A DNA stretch of 64,000 bases from the NCBI RefSeq assembly GCF_000184745.1, contig NC_014931.1, forward strand, positions 186,001-250,000, written 5' to 3'. This DNA is from Variovorax paradoxus EPS. Its GTDB lineage: Bacteria > Pseudomonadota > Gammaproteobacteria > Burkholderiales > Burkholderiaceae_C. The notes beneath the pieces were generated by a model. It worked only from the letters and a program-made list of their open reading frames with translations, ran no database searches and had not been told where the DNA came from. Position 1 is the stretch's first letter. Each line of letters starts with the position of its first letter. Positions 41,324 to 49,748 of the stretch are shown here, piece after piece. A program made the translations under genes and the position numbers.

Positions 41324-42054
41324 GCACGCACGAACCTCTTCTTCAAGCGAAGGCGTTGTGCGCCTGGTACGGCGCCGCGCAGATTCTTTATGACGTTGAC
41401 CTCGACGTGCGCCGAGGCGAAGTCGTCGCGCTCATGGGCCGCAACGGCGCAGGCAAGTCGACCACGCTGAAGGCGCTGATCGGCATGCTTGCCAAGCGCC
41501 GCGGCGCGGTGCGCTTCCTCGGCCACGACATCTCCAAGAGCGAGCCGCACCACGCGGCGCGCCTGGGCCTGGGTTTCGTGCCCGAAGACCGGCGCGTGTT
41601 CACTGACCTCACGGTGATGGAGAACCTCGAAGTCGGCAAGCAGCCCGCACGCCAATGGGCCGACGGCACCGAGGCGCCGCTGTGGACGCCCGAGCGCCTG
41701 TTCAAGCTCTTTCCCAATCTCGGCGAAATGCCCAACCGCCCCGGCGGTCGCATGAGCGGCGGCGAGCAGCAGATGCTGACGGTCGCGCGCACGCTGATGG
41801 GCAACCCCTACCTCGTGCTGCTCGACGAGCCGTCCGAAGGCGTGGCGCCCGTCATCGTCGAACAGATGGCCAACATGATCCTGGAACTCAAGGCGCAGGG
41901 CGTGAGCATCCTCCTGTCGGAGCAGAACATGCACTTCGCCGAGCTCGTGTCCGACCGGGCCTATGTGCTCGAGAAGGGCCAGATCCGTTATCACGCCACG
42001 ATGGCCGAACTTTCTGCCAACGAAGAAGTGCGCCGCGCGTATCTCAGCGTTTGA
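41320..42054 (+). CDS. ABC transporter ATPase (LivF type)
   Basis: 244 aa, the second ATPase of the pair. Walker A GRNGAGKSTTLKALIGML, LivF-type GLGFVPEDRRVFTDLTVMENL, signature RMSGGEQQMLTVARTL, Walker B VLLDEPSEGVAPVI. It partners the LivG-like subunit on the fused permease. The next gene, the nicotinamidase, starts 42 nt later with no terminator visible between. Confidence 0.93.
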   Translation: MSTHEPLLQAKALCAWYGAAQILYDVDLDVRRGEVVALMGRNGAGKSTTLKALIGMLAKRRGAVRFLGHDISKSEPHHAARLGLGFVPEDRRVFTDLTVMENLEVGKQPARQWADGTEAPLWTPERLFKLFPNLGEMPNRPGGRMSGGEQQMLTVARTLMGNPYLVLLDEPSEGVAPVIVEQMANMILELKAQGVSILLSEQNMHFAELVSDRAYVLEKGQIRYHATMAELSANEEVRRAYLSV

Positions 42055-42096
42055 TCGTTCCCTGATCGTTTTCGTCAACCCACCGGAGTCCACACC

Positions 42097-42822
42097 ATGC
42101 ATCGCAGAATCGTCTTGAAGTCCGCAGCAGCCCTTGGGCTCGTGAGCGGGCTCGGCAGCTTCGGCCTCTCCGCCTTCGCGGCCGGAAAGATCAAGCCTGG
42201 TGCCAAGGCCGCGCTGATCGTGGTCGATGTGCAGAACTGTTTTCTCGATGGCGGCACGCTCGCGGTGAAGGGCGGCAACGAGGTGATCCCGGTCATCAAC
42301 GGCCTCGCGCCCGCGTTCGAGAACATCGTCGTCACGCAGGACTGGCACACCGCAGGTCATGCGTCGTTCGCGAGCACCTACTCGGGCAAGAAGCCTTTCG
42401 AGACGACCAAGCTCAACTACGGCACGCAGGTGCTGTGGCCCGACCACTGCGTGCAAGGCACCGAAGACGCCGCGCTCGGCAAGGCGCTGAAGGTGCCCAC
42501 CGCGCAGCTCATCATCCGCAAGGGCTTTCATAAAGAGATGGACAGCTACTCCGCCTTCGAGGAAGCCGACCACAAGACGGCGACCGGCCTTGCCGGCTAC
42601 CTCAAGGCGCGCGGCATCAAGACCGTGTTCGTCACGGGTCTGGCCACCGACTTCTGCGTGGCCTGGACCGCGATGGACGCGCGCAAGGCCGGCTTCGAGG
42701 CCTACGTGATCGAAGACGCCACGCGCGGCATCGACCTCAACGGCTCGCTCGCCGCCGCATGGAAGCAGATGAGTGCCAAAGGCGTCAAGCGCATCCAGTC
42801 GGCGGACATCCAGACCGCCTGA
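42097..42822 (+). CDS. pncA: Exported nicotinamidase (isochorismatase-fold)
   Basis: Hydrolyses nicotinamide to nicotinate and ammonia. It is 241 aa with the full nicotinamidase set: triad D44 (VVDVQNCF), K142 (IRKGFHKEMDSYSAF) and C187 (GLATDFCVAWT), and metal ligands D82, H84 (QDWHT) and H117 (WPDHCVQGT). Unlike ordinary cytosolic PncA it starts with a twin-arginine-type signal (HRRIVLKSAAALGLVSG, cleavage near AFA-A), so it probably works in the periplasm. Co-location with NicAB and the reductase supports a catabolic role rather than NAD salvage. Confidence 0.88.
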   Translation: MHRRIVLKSAAALGLVSGLGSFGLSAFAAGKIKPGAKAALIVVDVQNCFLDGGTLAVKGGNEVIPVINGLAPAFENIVVTQDWHTAGHASFASTYSGKKPFETTKLNYGTQVLWPDHCVQGTEDAALGKALKVPTAQLIIRKGFHKEMDSYSAFEEADHKTATGLAGYLKARGIKTVFVTGLATDFCVAWTAMDARKAGFEAYVIEDATRGIDLNGSLAAAWKQMSAKGVKRIQSADIQTA

Positions 42823-42872
42823 AGGCGCCGCCGGCACCACCACAACCACAACAACTCCGAAGCAGACGACGC

Positions 42873-44033
42873 ATGAAGCTTTCGATTTCAAGGCGCGCCA
42901 TGGTGGCGGGCGGCGCAGCCCTGGCATTGGGCCCGGGCCTTCTCCGGTCGGCACGCGCAGAGAACGGCGTGACCGACACCACCATCCGCATCGGCCAGTC
43001 AGCCGTGTTCAGCGGGCCGGCGAAAGACTTCGGCGTCGACTACCGCGCGGGCATCAAGCTCTACTTCGACCGCGTCAACAAATCGGGCGGCATCAACGGC
43101 CGCAAGATCGAACTCGTCACGTACGACGATGCCTACGACCCCGCGAAGACGGCGGTGAACACGGCCAAGCTGATCGACGAGGACAAGGTCTTCGCGCTCA
43201 CCGGCTTCGTGGCCACCGGCAACCTCGCGGCGGCGATGCCGCTCGCCGAGAAGGCGGGCGTGCCGATGTTCGCGCCGCTGGTGGGCACCACCTCGTTCCG
43301 CACCAAGGTCAACCGTTACCTGTTCCATGTGCGTGCCGGCTACGACCTGGAGCTGCGCAAGATCATCAGCCACCTCTCGACCATCGGCATCTCGTCGATC
43401 GCGGTGGTGTTCCAGGACAGCCCCTTCGGCAAGTCGAACCTCGCCACCTGCGAGCAGCTCGCGGCCGAGTACAAGGTGCAGGTGGTCAAGACGCTGCCGC
43501 TGGCCATCACCGCGGAAGACGCGAAACAGGTCGCCACCGAGATCTCTGCGGCCAAGCCCGGCGCGGTCGTGATGATCATGGCCGGCCGCATGGTCGAAAC
43601 CTTCATTCGCGACTACCGCGCGGGTGGCGTGGGTGCGCCGCTGTACACGCTGTCGGTCGGCATCACCGATGCGGCCGGCTCGGCCAAGCGGCTCGACGGC
43701 AAGCTCGCGGGCCTGGTCACCGCCAGCATCGTGCCGCCGCCGCAGGCGCAGCGCGTGCCCATCGTGGCCGACTACCAGCGCGACCGCGCCGAGTTCGGCG
43801 AGAAGATCGACAGCTACACCACGCTGGAGGGCTACATCGTCGCGCGCGTGATGGTCGAAGGCCTGCGCCGCGCGGGCAAGACGCTCACGCGCGACAGCTT
43901 CATCGCCGGGCTCGAGAGCATCGGCAGCACGCGCTTCGGCGATTTCCCCATCGACTACAGCGCGAAGAACCACAACGGCTCGACCTTCGTGGACCTGGAG
44001 ATGTACACCCGTGACGGCCAGTTGCGGCGCTGA
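42873..44033 (+). CDS. Second ABC binding protein (LivK type), Tat-exported
   Basis: 386 aa, the second type I receptor in the cluster. The N-terminus SISRRAMVAGGAALALG is a twin-arginine signal, with cleavage near ARA-E. The mature start is TTIRIGQSAVFSGPAKDFG. It has no permease genes of its own next to it and may share the upstream transporter, widening its substrate range. The last 23 nt overlap nicA, so it is in the same transcription unit. Confidence 0.87.
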   Translation: MKLSISRRAMVAGGAALALGPGLLRSARAENGVTDTTIRIGQSAVFSGPAKDFGVDYRAGIKLYFDRVNKSGGINGRKIELVTYDDAYDPAKTAVNTAKLIDEDKVFALTGFVATGNLAAAMPLAEKAGVPMFAPLVGTTSFRTKVNRYLFHVRAGYDLELRKIISHLSTIGISSIAVVFQDSPFGKSNLATCEQLAAEYKVQVVKTLPLAITAEDAKQVATEISAAKPGAVVMIMAGRMVETFIRDYRAGGVGAPLYTLSVGITDAAGSAKRLDGKLAGLVTASIVPPPQAQRVPIVADYQRDRAEFGEKIDSYTTLEGYIVARVMVEGLRRAGKTLTRDSFIAGLESIGSTRFGDFPIDYSAKNHNGSTFVDLEMYTRDGQLRR

Positions 44034-44511
44034 GCCGCTGCACCTGCAGGTCAACGGGCAGGCGCAGTCGCTCGCGGGTGTTCCCCGCGAGGCGTCGCTG
44101 CTGCACTTTCTGCGCAACGACCTCGGGCTCAACGGGCCGAAGTACGGATGCGGGTTGGGGCAGTGCGGTGCGTGCACGGTGCATGTCGATGGCGTGGCCG
44201 CGCGGTCGTGCGTGATTCCCGCGCACGGCGTCGCGGGTCGCGCGATCACCACGCTCGAGGGCCTCGGCATGCGCGGTCGCTGGCACCCGGTGCAGGCCGC
44301 CTTCCAAGAGGCGCAGGCCGCGCAGTGCGGCTATTGCCTCAACGGCATGGTGATGCAGGCGGCGGCGCTGCTCGCGCGCGATCCGCATGCAAGCGAAGCG
44401 CGCATCCGCAGCGAACTGTCGGGCAACCTGTGCCGCTGCGGCACGCACATTGAAATCCTCGATGCCGTGCAGCGCGCGGCCGCGCGCATGAGCGCAAAGG
44501 TGAATCCATGA
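44011..44511 (+). CDS. nicA: Nicotinate dehydrogenase, 2Fe-2S subunit (NicA type)
   Basis: 166 aa electron-transfer subunit of a xanthine-oxidase-family hydroxylase. The plant-type [2Fe-2S] ligands are in YGCGLGQCGACTV...RSC (residues ~46-69), and the second cluster in QCGYCLNGMVMQA...LCRCGTH (~109-150). The GTG start at 44011 lies inside the preceding gene. Paired with NicB it would hydroxylate nicotinate at C6. No separate FAD subunit gene is present, as in the Pseudomonas putida NicAB enzyme, where electrons leave through cytochromes. Confidence 0.88.
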   Translation: MTASCGAEPLHLQVNGQAQSLAGVPREASLLHFLRNDLGLNGPKYGCGLGQCGACTVHVDGVAARSCVIPAHGVAGRAITTLEGLGMRGRWHPVQAAFQEAQAAQCGYCLNGMVMQAAALLARDPHASEARIRSELSGNLCRCGTHIEILDAVQRAAARMSAKVNP

Positions 44512-44666
44512 GCGGCCGGTCTTGTCCCCGCTCCCCGTCTTGTTCCCTCTCCCTCGGGGAGAGGGTTAGGGTGAGGGCATCGGCCTTCGCACAAGCACAG
44601 CCCTTGCTATCGCCGCTTTCCCTCACTCCAACCCTCTCTCCGAGGGGAGAGGGAGCGAGCCTGTGA
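44508..44666 (+). other. REP-encoded mini-ORF linking nicA and nicB
   Basis: A 52-codon frame that begins with an ATG overlapping the nicA stop (ATGA) and ends with a TGA overlapping the nicB GTG (GTGA). It is almost entirely REP text and is unlikely to make a useful protein. It would let ribosomes pass from nicA to nicB without leaving the message. The ATG at 44508 may be the ancestral nicB start, put out of frame by the repeat insertion (inference). Confidence 0.45.
44538..44660. repeat. Inverted REP pair between nicA and nicB
   Basis: Forward copy CCCTCTCCCTCGGGGAGAGGG then ttagggtgaggg, and reverse copy ccctcactccaaccctctctccgaggggagaggg. It fills the nicA-nicB gap. The purine-rich end (gagggagcgag) lies 4-14 nt before the nicB GTG and is its only visible ribosome-binding sequence. 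Confidence 0.75.
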
Positions 44667-47600
44667 CACGCCGCGCCGACCTGCCGCAGACCCGCGCGGA
44701 GTTCCTCGCCGCCGATGGCGTACTGCTCGTGGTGCGTGAGACGCCCGTTGCGCCGGCGCCCGCCAAGGGCCAGCCCGCGGTGATCGCCGGCAACCCGATC
44801 GAAGGCGACGAGATCCTGATCGCGGTGTGGGACGACGGCAGCGTCTCCGCGCTGAACGGCCACGTCGATCTCGGCACCGGCATCCAGACCGCGCTGTCGC
44901 AGATCGTGGCCGAAGAACTCGACCTCGGCATGCCGTGCGTGCGCGTGATGCTGGGCGACACCGCGCGCGTCCCCAACCAGGGCGCAACGATCGCAAGCGC
45001 ATCGATCCAGATCCATGCGCAGCCGCTGCGCCTTGCCGCTGCACAGGCGCGCGCGTGGCTGCTGGCGCGAGCGGCCGAACGCCTGGGCGTGGCGGTCGAA
45101 GCGCTGCAGGTACGCAACGGCGTGGTGCGCGTCACGGAGACGCCGGACCGCCACGTCAACTACGCGGACCTCGTGGCGCATCAACGCACGGTGTTGCGCC
45201 TCGACCCCGCCGCGAAGCTCAAGGACCCGGCCGACTACCGCATCGTCGGCACGCGCCAGGCGCGCGTGGACATTCCCGCCAAGCTCGCGGGCGAGCTCGT
45301 GTTCGTGCACGACATGCGCGTGCCGGGCATGCTGCACGGCCGCGTCGTGCGTCCGCCGTACGCGGGCGCGGACCACGGTGACTTCATCGGCAACACGCTC
45401 GAGTCGGTCGATGAATCGTCGATCGCGCACATCCCCGGCATCCGCGCCGTCGTCGTGATCCGCGACTTCGTCGGCATCGTCGCCGAGCGCGAGGAGCACG
45501 CCGAGCAGGCACTGCGAGAACTGCGCGTCACCTGGAAGGCGTGGCCCGGCATGCCCGACCTTTCCGATGTCGCGCAGGCCCTGCGCGACAACCCCTCGAC
45601 GCAGCGCCTGCTGGTCGACGAAGGCGATGTCGATGGCGCCATCGCTTCCGCCGCGAAGCCGATGCAGCGCACCTATGTCTGGCCGTACCAGATGCACGCT
45701 TCCATCGGCCCCTCGTGCGCGCTGGCCGACTGGCAACCGGCCGATGGCAGCGGCGTGCAGTTGCGTGTGTGGGCCGGCTCGCAGAACCCGCACGTGCTGC
45801 GCGCCGATCTGGCAAAGCTCATGGGCGTGGACGACGTGCAGGTCGATGTGGTCCGCATGGAAGCCGCCGGCTGCTACGGCCGAAATGGCGCCGACGACGT
45901 GGCAGCCGATGCCGCATTGCTCGCGCGTGCCGTCGGCAAGCCGGTGCGCGTGCAGCTCACGCGCGAACAGGAGCATGCGTGGGAGCCCAAGGGCGCCGCG
46001 CAACTGATGGAGGTCGATGGCGGCCTGATGGCCGACGGCCGCATTGCCGCCTACGACTTTGAGACCTCCTACCCATCGAACGGTGCGCCGACGCTCGCGC
46101 TGCTGCTCACGCGCACCATCGAGCCGGTCGCGCAGGCCTACGAGATGGGCGACCGCACCGCGCGCCCGCCCTACAGCTACGACAACCTGCGCGTGAAGGT
46201 CAACGACATGGCGCCGATCGTGCGCGCCTCGTGGCTGCGCGGCGTGTCGGCATTGCCGAGTTCGTTTGCGCACGAGTCGTACATCGACGAGCTGGCGACT
46301 GCCGCGGGCGTCGATCCGGTGCAGTTCCGCCTGCGCCACCTGAACGATCCGCGCGCGGTCGAGCTGGTGCAGGCCACCGCGCAGAAAGCCGGCTGGCGCA
46401 TGCGCACCGGCCCGCAGGAGAACGCGGACGGTGGACTGGGCGAGGGCGGCGACGTTCTCTTCGGCCAGGGCTTTGCGTATGCGCGCTACATCCACAGCAA
46501 GTGGCCGGGCTTCGGCGCCGCATGGGCCGCGTGGGTGGCCGACGTCGAGGTCAACCGCAAGACCGGCGAGGTGCATGTGCGCTGCGTGGTCGTGGGGCAC
46601 GACGCGGGGCTGATGGTCAACCCCGCGGGCGTCGAGCACCAGGTGCACGGCAACGTGATCCAGACCACGAGCCGCGCGCTGATGGAAGAGGTGAAGTTCG
46701 CGCCGCAGCAGGACACGCCGTCGGGCGGCGCGCAGTTGCCGGGCGTGCTGCCGACCGGCGTGGTGGCAAGCCGCGAATGGGGCAGCTACCCGATCATCAA
46801 CTTCCGCGACGTGCCGGTGATCGAGGTGATGCATATGCCGCGGCCGGGCGAGCCGTCGCTCGGTGCGGGCGAGTCGTCGTCGGTGCCGGGGACGGCTGCG
46901 ATCGCGAATGCGATCTTCGATGCGACGGGGGTGCGGTTCAGGGCGCCGCCGTTCACGCCGGAGACGGTGCTGGCGGCGTTGAACCGGGAGTTTCTTCCGC
47001 CGCCTCCGGGGGCAGGTGGAGGCGAGCAGCGCTCGAATGGTGACGCTGCCGTGCCCCCATCCCAACCTTCCCCCGGAAGGGGAAGGAGCAAGACGGATGC
47101 ACCGTGGCCTCGGCGCAAAGGTGTGTGGGCCACAGGCGCCGCGCTCTTCATCGGCGGCATCGGCGTCATCGCTGGCCTCCTCGGCTGGCGCTCGTCCATC
47201 GCGCCCGTCTCGCTCACCGCGCCGGTCTACAGCGAGTCCACCATCGAACGCGGCCGCGTGCTTGCCGCGCTCGGCGATTGCGCGGTGTGCCACACCGCAC
47301 CCGGCGGCGCGCCCAACGCGGGCGGCCGCGCGATGGACACGCCCTTCGGCACGCTCTACACCACCAACCTCACGCCCGATGCCGACACCGGCCTCGGCCG
47401 CTGGTCCTTCAGCGCGTTCCAGCGCGCGATGCGCGAAGGCGTCTCGCGCGATGGCCATCACCTGTATCCGGCGTTCCCGTACACCGCATTCGCCAAGACC
47501 AGCGACGACGACCTGCAGGCGCTCTATGCGTACTTCATGTCGATGCCCGCGGTGCGCGCGGAAACGCCGAAGTCCGAGCTCAAGTTCCCGTTCAGCATGC

Positions 47601-48418
47601 GGCCGCTGATGGCCGGATGGAACGCGCTCTTCCACGACCCCGCGCCGCTGCAGCCCGTCGCCACGCAAAGCGCCGAGTGGAACCGCGGCGCGTACCTCGT
47701 CAACGGCCTCGGCCATTGCGGCGCCTGCCATACGCCGCGCAATGCGCTCGGGGCGGAGCAGGGCGGCAGCGCGTTCCTCTCGGGCGCGATGGTCGATGGC
47801 TGGGAAGCACCGGCGCTCACACACCTGTCGAAGTCCGCCGTGCCATGGGACACCGAAGAGCTGTACCGGTACCTGCGCAACGGCCACACGCAACGCCACG
47901 GCATCGCCGGCGGGCCGATGGCCGAGGTGGTGCGCGAACTCGGCCAGGTGCCCGACGCAGACGTGCGCGCGATGGCGACCTACCTCGGCTCCTTCAACCC
48001 CGCACCGGCAGCAGAGCCGCAAGCCCTCGCGCAGCAGGCCGTCGACAACGCGGCCCGCACGCAAGGCCAACTGCTCGGCCCCGCGCAGCGCATGTTCGAC
48101 AGCGCCTGCGCCTCCTGCCACCACGACGGCAACGGCCCCACGCTGCTGGGCGTGAACACGCCGCTCGCGCTCAACAGCAGCCTCACGAGCGCACACCCCG
48201 ACAACCTGCTGCGCACCATCCTCGACGGCGTGCGCGAGCCCGCGAACCGCGACATCGGCTTCATGCCCGCGTTTCGTGAAGCGCTCGACGACCGACAGAT
48301 CGCCGAGCTGGCCGGCTACATGCGCGCGCGCTTCGCACCGCAGGAGCCGGCGTGGACCGACCTGCCCGCGCAGGTGACGCGCGCACGCGCCGCGAAGGCG
48401 CACGGCGCGGGGCACTGA
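44663..48418 (+). CDS. nicB: Nicotinate dehydrogenase, molybdopterin/cytochrome c subunit (NicB type)
   Basis: Large catalytic subunit, 1251 aa: hydroxylation of nicotinate to 6-hydroxynicotinate with electrons passed to a fused cytochrome. Residues ~1-780 are the molybdopterin-binding domain (GHVDLGTGIQTALSQIVAEEL near 67; final GAGESSSVPGTAAIANAIFDATG with the base-type Glu). A membrane helix lies at ~818-838, then three c-type haem sites CxxCH near residues 873 (CAVCH), 1019 (CGACH) and 1150 (CASCH). P. putida NicB (1187 aa) has the same fusion. Residues ~798-811 ([14 protein letters not shown]), joining the domains, are encoded by a REP palindrome. Confidence 0.9.
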   Translation: MTRRADLPQTRAEFLAADGVLLVVRETPVAPAPAKGQPAVIAGNPIEGDEILIAVWDDGSVSALNGHVDLGTGIQTALSQIVAEELDLGMPCVRVMLGDTARVPNQGATIASASIQIHAQPLRLAAAQARAWLLARAAERLGVAVEALQVRNGVVRVTETPDRHVNYADLVAHQRTVLRLDPAAKLKDPADYRIVGTRQARVDIPAKLAGELVFVHDMRVPGMLHGRVVRPPYAGADHGDFIGNTLESVDESSIAHIPGIRAVVVIRDFVGIVAEREEHAEQALRELRVTWKAWPGMPDLSDVAQALRDNPSTQRLLVDEGDVDGAIASAAKPMQRTYVWPYQMHASIGPSCALADWQPADGSGVQLRVWAGSQNPHVLRADLAKLMGVDDVQVDVVRMEAAGCYGRNGADDVAADAALLARAVGKPVRVQLTREQEHAWEPKGAAQLMEVDGGLMADGRIAAYDFETSYPSNGAPTLALLLTRTIEPVAQAYEMGDRTARPPYSYDNLRVKVNDMAPIVRASWLRGVSALPSSFAHESYIDELATAAGVDPVQFRLRHLNDPRAVELVQATAQKAGWRMRTGPQENADGGLGEGGDVLFGQGFAYARYIHSKWPGFGAAWAAWVADVEVNRKTGEVHVRCVVVGHDAGLMVNPAGVEHQVHGNVIQTTSRALMEEVKFAPQQDTPSGGAQLPGVLPTGVVASREWGSYPIINFRDVPVIEVMHMPRPGEPSLGAGESSSVPGTAAIANAIFDATGVRFRAPPFTPETVLAALNREFLPPPPGAGGGEQRSNGDAAVPPSQPSPGRGRSKTDAPWPRRKGVWATGAALFIGGIGVIAGLLGWRSSIAPVSLTAPVYSESTIERGRVLAALGDCAVCHTAPGGAPNAGGRAMDTPFGTLYTTNLTPDADTGLGRWSFSAFQRAMREGVSRDGHHLYPAFPYTAFAKTSDDDLQALYAYFMSMPAVRAETPKSELKFPFSMRPLMAGWNALFHDPAPLQPVATQSAEWNRGAYLVNGLGHCGACHTPRNALGAEQGGSAFLSGAMVDGWEAPALTHLSKSAVPWDTEELYRYLRNGHTQRHGIAGGPMAEVVRELGQVPDADVRAMATYLGSFNPAPAAEPQALAQQAVDNAARTQGQLLGPAQRMFDSACASCHHDGNGPTLLGVNTPLALNSSLTSAHPDNLLRTILDGVREPANRDIGFMPAFREALDDRQIAELAGYMRARFAPQEPAWTDLPAQVTRARAAKAHGAGH
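47053..47094. repeat. REP palindrome inside nicB
   Basis: cccccatcccaacc followed by the CCTTCCCCCGGAAGG palindrome and ggaaggagcaag, nearly identical to the copy before hutD at 13865. It is read in frame as the flexible link between the molybdopterin domain and the membrane helix. Confidence 0.75.
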
Positions 48419-48536
48419 GCCCAGTGTCCCGGTGCGCCCGCGGACGCACCGCCGACGCTACGATGCGGCGTCGCGCACCGGCCTCGTCGCTCGCGCGCTG
48501 CACCACCGAACACCATCAACGGAGACACACAGCACC

Positions 48537-49724
48537 ATGGCCCTGAACCTCTCGCCCGCGACCAGCCTTCCCACCGACGCCGACCGTGCCACCCTGGTCG
48601 GCCGCATCTGGCAACCCGATGTGGGCCCGGTGCTGGTGGCCGTGCACGAAGGCGGCCTGCATGACCTGTCGAAGCTTGCGCCGACCATGAGCGACCTGCT
48701 CGAAGCCAAGGGCTCGCCGTCCGCCGCCGTGCGCGATGCGCTCAAGAGCGGCAAGGCGCCGCGCATCGCCGCGCTCGATGCCGTGCTCGCCAACAGCGAC
48801 GAGACCGCGCGCGACAACGCCAAGCCCTGGCTGCTCGCGCCTTGCGACCTGCAGGTCATCAAGGCCAGCGGCGTGACCTTCGTGGCGAGCCTGCTCGAAC
48901 GCGTGATCGAGGAGCAGGCCCGCGGCGATGCGTCCAAAGCCGAGGCCACGCGCGCGGCCATCGGCAAGGTGCTCGGCGACAACCTCGCCGACATCGTGCC
49001 CGGCTCGCCCGAGGCTGCGCGGGTCAAGGAGGTGCTGATCGCGCAGGGCGTGTGGTCGCAGTACCTCGAAGTGGGCATCGGCCCCGATGCCGAGATATTC
49101 ACCAAGGCCCCGGTGCTCGCCGCCGTGGGCACAGGCGCCGACGTGGGCATCCATTCGGGCTCGGTCTGGAACAACCCCGAGCCCGAGGTCGTGCTCGCCG
49201 TGAACAGCCGCGGCGAGACACTGGGCGCCGCGCTCGGCAACGACGTCAACTTGCGCGACTTCGAAGGCCGCAGCGCGTTGCTGCTCGGCAAGGCGAAGGA
49301 CAACAACGCCTCGTGCGCGATCGGTCCATTCATCCGCCTGTTCGACGAGCACTTCGGCATCGCCGATGTGCGCCGCATCACCGTTGGGCTTCAGGTGACC
49401 GGACCCGAAGGCTTCGTGCTCGAAGGCTCGAGCTCGCTCACGAAGATCAGCCGCGATCCGTTGGACATCGTGTCGCAGGCTGTTGGCATTCACCATGATT
49501 ACCCGGACGGCTTCATGCTGTTTCTGGGCACCATGTTTGCGCCGACGCAGGATCGGCATGGGCCGGGGCAGGGATTCACGCATGTCGTGGGGGACCACGT
49601 GCGCGTGGGGGCGCCGGAGCTTGGTGCGCTGTTCAACCGGGTTGTGTATGCGGATCAGGCGCCGCGCTGGACTTTCGGGCTGAGTGCGTTGATGCGCAAC
49701 CTGGGCGCGCGCGGCCTGTTGTAG
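48537..49724 (+). CDS. Fumarylacetoacetate hydrolase family protein
   Basis: 395 aa, FAH-fold enzyme. The metal site is suggested by VGIGPDAEIFTKAPVL and NPEPEVVLAVNSRGETLG with conserved acidic residues (PEPE) near residue 215, and GNDVNLRDFEG near 235. Family members hydrolyse, decarboxylate or hydrate 2-oxo acids and related compounds; the long N-terminal half resembles versions near sugar-acid pathways. It follows nicB after 118 nt with its own ribosome-binding site (ggaga), so it may be part of the nicotinate cluster's lower pathway or independent. Substrate unknown. Confidence 0.8.
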   Translation: MALNLSPATSLPTDADRATLVGRIWQPDVGPVLVAVHEGGLHDLSKLAPTMSDLLEAKGSPSAAVRDALKSGKAPRIAALDAVLANSDETARDNAKPWLLAPCDLQVIKASGVTFVASLLERVIEEQARGDASKAEATRAAIGKVLGDNLADIVPGSPEAARVKEVLIAQGVWSQYLEVGIGPDAEIFTKAPVLAAVGTGADVGIHSGSVWNNPEPEVVLAVNSRGETLGAALGNDVNLRDFEGRSALLLGKAKDNNASCAIGPFIRLFDEHFGIADVRRITVGLQVTGPEGFVLEGSSSLTKISRDPLDIVSQAVGIHHDYPDGFMLFLGTMFAPTQDRHGPGQGFTHVVGDHVRVGAPELGALFNRVVYADQAPRWTFGLSALMRNLGARGLL

Positions 49725-49748
49725 CCCGGGTCATCGGCGCGGCGTGCC

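Noticed and set aside
44339..48415. 1358-codon open frame on the minus strand opposite nicA/nicB
   Set aside because: It is the antisense shadow of a very GC-rich gene. The composition is His/Arg/Ala-rich low complexity without domains, while the plus strand encodes clear Fe-S, molybdopterin and haem motifs.
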